Of a stretch of 64,000 nucleotides of DNA, positions 58,880 through 64,000 are shown piece after piece. Made by a program: the position numbers and the translations under genes. Origin of the DNA: Cloeon dipterum (taxonomy: Eukaryota > Arthropoda > Insecta > Ephemeroptera > Baetidae). Within the stretch, counting starts at the first letter, position 1; the number at the start of each line of letters is the position of its first letter. The notes below the pieces were generated by a model. The model was not told the DNA's origin and made no database searches. It was given only the letters and a program-made list of their open reading frames with translations. The stretch spans positions 19,799,681 to 19,863,680 of the forward strand of contig NC_088786.1 of assembly GCF_949628265.1 (NCBI RefSeq), written 5' to 3'.

Positions 58880-59110
58880 ATGTATCAGATTTTTTTGCAA
58901 CAATAAACAATTTTTTTTCAAAAATGTTATCGCACTTGACCACATTTTCTTTTTAGATTTCCATTCCTCTCGTTGAGATCTATCCAATATGGTGAATGAC
59001 CTCTTTTTGGGAAACTCTTTGCTGTCAAATAAAATTAGATTTCAAGTAGAGTGACGGTTCCCATGATTTTTCAAGTAAAAATTATTAACAATAAGGTTGG
59101 GAATTCAAGA
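58880..59110 (+). repeat. Dispersed repeat family A, copy 5
   Basis: Has CCTCTCGTTGAGATCTATCC, CCAATATGGTG and a degenerate GTAGAGTGACGGTTCCCAT end, in family order. It is the shortest copy. Confidence 0.45.
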
Positions 59111-59439
59111 TGATCGGCAATTTTTATGTACGTCGGGGCTAGATTCTGTTTCTACTGGAAAAATTTCTTAACAATTTTTTACTCAGTCAAACCATGAAGT
59201 CAAAGATTGACTTGTAATGAGCGGGAAAAATTTTGCATCACTAAAAATTCCTGATTTTGATGCATTTTTATGAAAAATAATACAAATTTGACATTTAAAT
59301 TTATATGTTATTAGAAAAGAAAATTGTCTAAACCTGTCTTAAAATTGTTTAATTTTTTTTGTTAAATACCCTAAAAATCACAATTAAAAAAATCTGTCGA
59401 CAAATTTAAAAAACATATAATTGTTACAAACTTTTTTTA

Positions 59440-60080
59440 GAATTAAAAATTGAACAGTCGTTCTACGATTTGTTTTACCGCTTCCATTGTCATTTTCATG
59501 CGGCAAAAACAGCACTCTGCAGTGCAAACAAGAGTGCACAACGCTCTCGTTAATGAGACTCGCGTTAATTTCGATTTAACTCTGCGGTTCTCGCGTTTGG
59601 CCGCGCGCACACGGCGCAGGACATAAAAATCGTAGTGTGCAAACAAGGAAAAGCGTCCGCAGAGCAGGCGAAAAACACGCCTGCTTGCCAAATAATAATG
59701 CTGCGCGCACATGTGCGTTGTTTCGGGGGGTTTCTGGCCCGCTTCCTTGGAGAAAAAAAAAACAAAATAAAGGCAGCCACGAACGCAGCGGCTGCACGTT
59801 TCTAGGTAAATGGTGCGGTCGGTCTGCCTCCCATGATGTCATATTATTTTATTACTTGACCCGCACCAGTTTGCCGCATGCATAAAGCGAGAGAGTAAGT
59901 TGCTTGCTCGGCCGACGGACTGGAACGAAGCGACGCACGCGGGAATAAATATCCGTCACGCAGCGTTTTATTGCAAATCGTGCAGTATGTCTGGCTGTGC
60001 GAAAAAAGAGAAGATGCATGGTTGCTTTTCCACCCGGGAAAGATGGCCGACGAGATCTTTTTGGTCCTTTGTGTGTACTT
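59440..60080. other. GC-rich non-coding island in the receptor intron
   Basis: CpG-rich block with a poly(A) run at 59752-59764. No coding frame was recognised. 60080-60600 is ordinary AT-rich DNA. Confidence 0.3.
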
Positions 60081-60599
60081 TGATCAATAGTTAGGATTTT
60101 GCTATATGGGGGTTTCATAAAAATCCTCTTTTATTACACACAGAGGGATGAAAATTCTTTAAGGGTTGGGGAAAGGAAAAAGGAATTTGATTCGTTTTAA
60201 ATTGTTTACACTCTCAATTGTTCGCGTAAACTGTGTAGTGGTGCCGCACGGTGGCTCCGCCGTTTGAGCGTCATTGTTGCATTCTTTATTGTTGTTGTTC
60301 CGTTTACAAGTCAAGCCGAATTATCGGGGTTAGTTTTCAAAATAATTTCCTGAAATTCATCAAATCAGTGAATTAATAATAATTCGATAAATAAATAATG
60401 TTGCGAACTGATATATTCTATAAAATTCTTTAACGAACCAACACACATGAATTTCTCATTCAAATTCTTGTCCTTCAGCTGGACGACAGAGCAAGAATGA
60501 TGAACTTGAAAATGAATGCGCGAACAAAACACCAACAATAAAGAATGCACAAACGGCGGCACCGTTATAACTGCTTCCATCCAGCAAAAAGTAGTGCAA

Positions 60600-60780
60600 T
60601 TTGTACCATTTTAGATGGGGTGGGAAAGGGGTTGATACCCTCAGACTGCTTTGGCTATCTTGGGGAGGTCATGAAAAGTCTAATGGTGTGCAGTTTTTGT
60701 CAAGTTGAGCCTAAATCTGACGCTAAGAAGCCGAGATTTGGTGAAAAACCTTTTCATTCTGAATCTGTCGCATCCAAAAG
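60600..60780 (-). repeat. Dispersed repeat family B, inverted partial copy
   Basis: The reverse complement has CACCAAATCTCGGC, GCACACCATTAGACT, ATGACCTCCCC, AAAGCAGTCTGAGGGTA and CAACCCC, as at 43195-43370. A 117-codon open frame over it is therefore not a gene. Confidence 0.55.
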
Positions 60781-61010
60781 AAGTGCGTCAACTAAATCTC
60801 GCGGGTTCTATATTTCTACTATTTCTACTATTCATTTACAAAAACATCATCATTTTACTCGTCTTCACATAGCTATTTTATCTTCTACAAACCTATGACA
60901 TTTTAACCAATTGGTTTTTATGCGTTCCCATAGAAACCTGTATTAAATCTGAAATAATGGCATGTGAAAATGAGGAAACTAACTAATCGTGCATTTGAAT
61001 GATTTCGCAG

Positions 61011-61166
61011 GAGGGCTGTTCCACCCGGCGGACGACCGGCAGGAGGTGGCATTCAAGTACGCCGTCGACAGGATCAACGCCGACCGCACCATTCTACCGC
61101 GCTCCAAAGTAACGGCGCAAATTGAGCGGATATCGCCGCAAGACAGCTTCCATGCCTCCAAAAGAG
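61011..61166 (+). CDS. Kainate-type ionotropic glutamate receptor, exon 2 (partial gene)
   Basis: 156 nt exon between TTTCGCAG and GTCAGT, phase 1 in and out. It codes for the start of the extracellular amino-terminal domain: GLFHPADDRQEVAFKYAV, then DRINADRTILPRSKV, AQIERISPQDSFHASKR. This is a strong match to insect kainate receptor ATDs. The ligand-binding core, channel and remaining exons lie beyond the right edge, as no matching exon was seen in 61167-64000. Confidence 0.9.
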
Positions 61167-64000
61167 GTCAGTGCACACAGCGTTGAAAGCGTCACGCCCG
61201 GCTGATGCCGCCGCTGCCGCCGCCACCCTGCTTTTATCCTCCGTCGCGAATCAGACGGCGGGAAAGGTGCCGGCGGCAGATCAAAAAGACCTCCATTAGC
61301 ACCGCCGGAGAAAAAGCCTCTGATGCTGTTTTATGCAGTCCGACCGCGGGCCAAGACCAAGATGCGGTCCCGTCGCGGAAAATGAAGCTCATTTTGGCGC
61401 TTTGACTCGCTACTGAGAGTCAAGTGTGTGCACGGTTGGCCCAGACGCAACCTCAAATATTGGCTTTTTAAACAGTCTTGCTCCAAACGCTGTTCAATAC
61501 CGCAAGCTGCGCATTTTAGTTGGCTTTTTGAGGTCAAAATAGTCGAACTCGATTTTCCTCTAGTATATAGTTCACTATTTTTTTTTGTATTTTAAAATTT
61601 CTGCAATAAAATAAAAATATTTTGGTGGGAAAGGCCCAAATTTTTCAATTGGTTTTTTAGGAAATTTAGTTAGTTTAAAGCAAAAAAGGCATGAGTTCAA
61701 TTTCTTGAAATTTCGTGATTCGCGCTTATTCGAAGGTTATTATATTGCAGCAAGTTCCAGAAAAATAGTTTGAAAACTAAACGCACAGCATTATAGCATA
61801 ATTTTAATTTTTCTTTCACATCGTAAAAGGAAAGAGGGGAAAAGGAATAAATTAAATTTTGTTACGTACATGAACTAACGGAAGACGAATGTAGCAAATC
61901 TGCGAAATTAGGCCTTGAAGAAATAACTTGAGCTCATTTTAAAATTTCAAGATATAACGTTAGGGCTGACTTGTCCCCAATTTGCATGATGGTTCTGTTT
62001 GGCTTTGTAAAGCACACTTTCAACCTAATTTTCTTTATCGTGAAAACTTTCCTTTGTGATCTCGCCTTTGCAGTCAAGGGAACAAAAATCTGCAACTCTT
62101 GGGAAGAAACGGAGGTCAAAAGGGGCAACTTGGCCTTTGGCCGGCCTGCATCCCATCTACTTGCTATACACTTGGCACCTTTCCCTTTATTTACAAAATT
62201 TACTTTGAATATTTAGGAAGATTATCTAGGGCAACAGTACTGCTGATTGAGGCCTGAAGAGCCGAAACAACTGCTTTACAGTAACAAAGCGTGTCATAAT
62301 ATTTTTCTTTTGCAATTTTTAGCATTTGATTCCTCGCCACACTATATAGGGAGTGGTCAATGTAAAATCACTATTATTATTTTATTTTTTAGGGCAAAAC
62401 TATTGATACAAAAAAATCATGACATAATACTCGTCGGCACGCAGTGTTAAGGCATTCTCAGGAGTGTCAAAGCAATGGGAGGTATTTGAGCAGTTCGGAG
62501 ATCTAATACTGGCTACCCAATGTCAGAGATGGCAAAAAGTAGTTAGTTTAGTGACTCGAAATTGCTCAGCGGGCTGGTACCTTTCCAGCGGCTTTATGGA
62601 CAAATGTCTGGCGTTTCAATTAAAAGACCTCGGTGCGGGGAGGCGAAAATATAGCCACATTGGGCCCAAGCTCCTTTGCGGTCACTTGGGCCACTCAGGC
62701 ACCATGTTATCCGCTCGGCGGTGTTATTGGGGCCTGGGACCCAGTGAGCTCATAGCCCACGGGAAGTGCTGTGCAGAGGTTCTAAAAAAATACCAACCCA
62801 TTTTGGCTTTTATATTTTCATACAAGGAACATGAAATCTTCTTATAATTTGAACTGTTTGTAGGAGCTATTTCATTCGCCGGGTACGTAATTCTGTAAAA
62901 TAAATGTCCATGCCGAGATGCTTGCCTCTTCTCTTTTGCGCTCACTAATTGAGACATTCGATCGGTGCTCGTTCTTTATGGCTTGGCCGGACTATAATTA
63001 ATCCATTTCCTGCGGGGTGGCCAGCCGGGGTGCGTGGGGAAGGCACAGGGTGAGGCAGCGAGCGAATGCATTAATTTCGCTGCGACGAGACGACGTGATC
63101 ATGGCTGTCGTAAAAGCCTCCCTGCGAGGTGCTTCTCTCAAATTATGCTCGCGTCCAAAATGGAGACGGAGAGCTGCAATTTGCTCTCGCAGACTCGCTT
63201 TTAATGACAGGAGAGCGAGTGCCGTTATTATTGCTCAGGGAGAAGAGGCTAGCTCTAATTATGCTCTTGTTCGACGCACCTTCGACGGCAGCGCCAATTT
63301 TGCGAATGCCGAGTGCGTTCGAGCGGAAATTATGCTGAGCGCGTCGGCAGCAAACTTTCTTCTACTTCCCAACTAAGTCTCCCGGCTGAAGGCTGAAACC
63401 TCAGCCTGAGTGATGGCAGCGCTTTGCACTGCTGAATTCGTTATGAGCGAAACACAGTTACTGCATTAGGCGCTGTGTCTGGATGGATTCAAGCCTTTTA
63501 GTAGTGTGTAGTACCTCTCATCCGCTGTGTAAAAGTCAACTAAGCAGTTTTGTAACAGAGACAATGTCTACATTGCTTTTGAATCATTTCTGAGAAGGAT
63601 GAGGATCATAGGAACAAATCCGCCAATCGGATGACGCCACCGTTTATTAACATTTTTTTGCGGGGTTTCTCTGCGATTTTAGGTTTAACTCTGACACTGC
63701 ATTCTTGGCGTAAAATGGATGAATTTGAAGTCCTGAAAACCAAAATCAGTTCGGTCAATCGCGATAGAAACAACATCAAATAGTTTTTGGGTTTTTGGTC
63801 TTCAAAATTTGTTTTTTAGGTTTCTACCTTAGCTGAACCGATTTTGGTTTTCAGCACGTCAAATGAAATTGTTTTCACCAAAAAAGCAAAATAGCAGGGT
63901 TAAATCTGAAATTGCAAATCAAAACACCGAAAATTGTAAATATCACCTTTTAGCGTCTTTGATTAGAAAATTAGTGGCAAAATTTTTTGTTAAGTAAGAA
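61167..64000 (+). other. Glutamate receptor intron 2 (partial)
   Basis: GC-rich DNA to 61400, AT-rich to 62440, a patch at 62450-62850 with an open frame of 127 codons that I do not recognise, a GC-rich island at 62960-63420 and AT-rich DNA to the edge. No further receptor exon was found. Confidence 0.4.
63733..63854. repeat. Imperfect 22 bp inverted repeat
   Basis: 63733-63754 and 63833-63854 are reverse complements at 20 of 22 bases (core GAAAACCAAAATC), 78 bp apart. This could be the ends of a small foldback element. Confidence 0.6.

Noticed and set aside
60545..60898. 117-codon open frame
   Set aside because: It overlaps an inverted family B repeat copy.
62464..62847. 127-codon open frame
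   Set aside because: No recognisable motif, lies in an intron, short GGCCCAAG/CTTGGGCC inverted repeats suggest non-coding or repeat DNA.
63017..63376. 119-codon open frame
   Set aside because: Arg/Ala-rich translation of a CpG-rich island, with another frame open as well; no protein similarity seen.

Overview
This is nuclear DNA of an arthropod, most likely an insect. The genes are split by short GT-AG introns. Coding exons and scattered islands are GC-rich, the background is AT-rich, and the gene families are typical of insects: a croc-type FoxC, gudu/ARMC4, a BTB zinc-finger gene with alternative zinc-finger ends, and a kainate-type glutamate receptor. The order cannot be told from the window. 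No rRNA, tRNA, CRISPR or intact transposon was recognised.

Layout: 1-13.4 kb has no recognised gene. It alternates AT-rich DNA, GC-rich islands and old dispersed repeats, and holds one isolated exon-like patch at 12.6-12.75 kb. At 13.44-14.69 kb lies an intronless FoxC (crocodile) gene on the minus strand. At 16.33-18.82 kb (+) is a six-exon BtpA-family gene (272 aa). At 18.84-27.07 kb (-) is the complete 21-exon Mediator subunit MED23 (1383 aa), tail-to-tail with the BtpA-like gene and 23 bp from it; two of its introns carry U12-type signals. At 28.0-32.4 kb (+) is a BTB-zinc finger gene divergent from MED23. It has three common coding exons and three alternative last exons, each with a pair of C2H2 fingers; a long imperfect inverted repeat lies between the first two alternatives. 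At 32.78-37.57 kb (-) is a complete ten-exon gudu/ARMC4 armadillo gene (664 aa), with a possible 65-residue gene starting head-to-head 80 bp away. From 40.9 kb to the right edge is the 5' part of a kainate-type ionotropic glutamate receptor (+): the signal-peptide exon, a 20 kb intron full of GC-rich islands and repeats, and the first amino-terminal-domain exon. The rest lies outside the window.

Exon models were built by hand from reading frame, splice signals and remembered family similarity; all exon phases agree for MED23, the BtpA-like gene, gudu and the BTB gene. The genes do not form one pathway: two are transcription factors (FoxC, BTB-ZF), one is a Mediator subunit, one an axonemal dynein-docking protein, one a synaptic receptor, and one has an unknown role in animals. 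The features most worth a second look are the BTB-ZF locus (alternative ends, large inverted repeat, weak shared donor), the U12 introns of MED23, a miRNA-like hairpin at 16.74-16.81 kb, and a perfect palindrome of two forkhead sites 0.6 kb downstream of FoxC.
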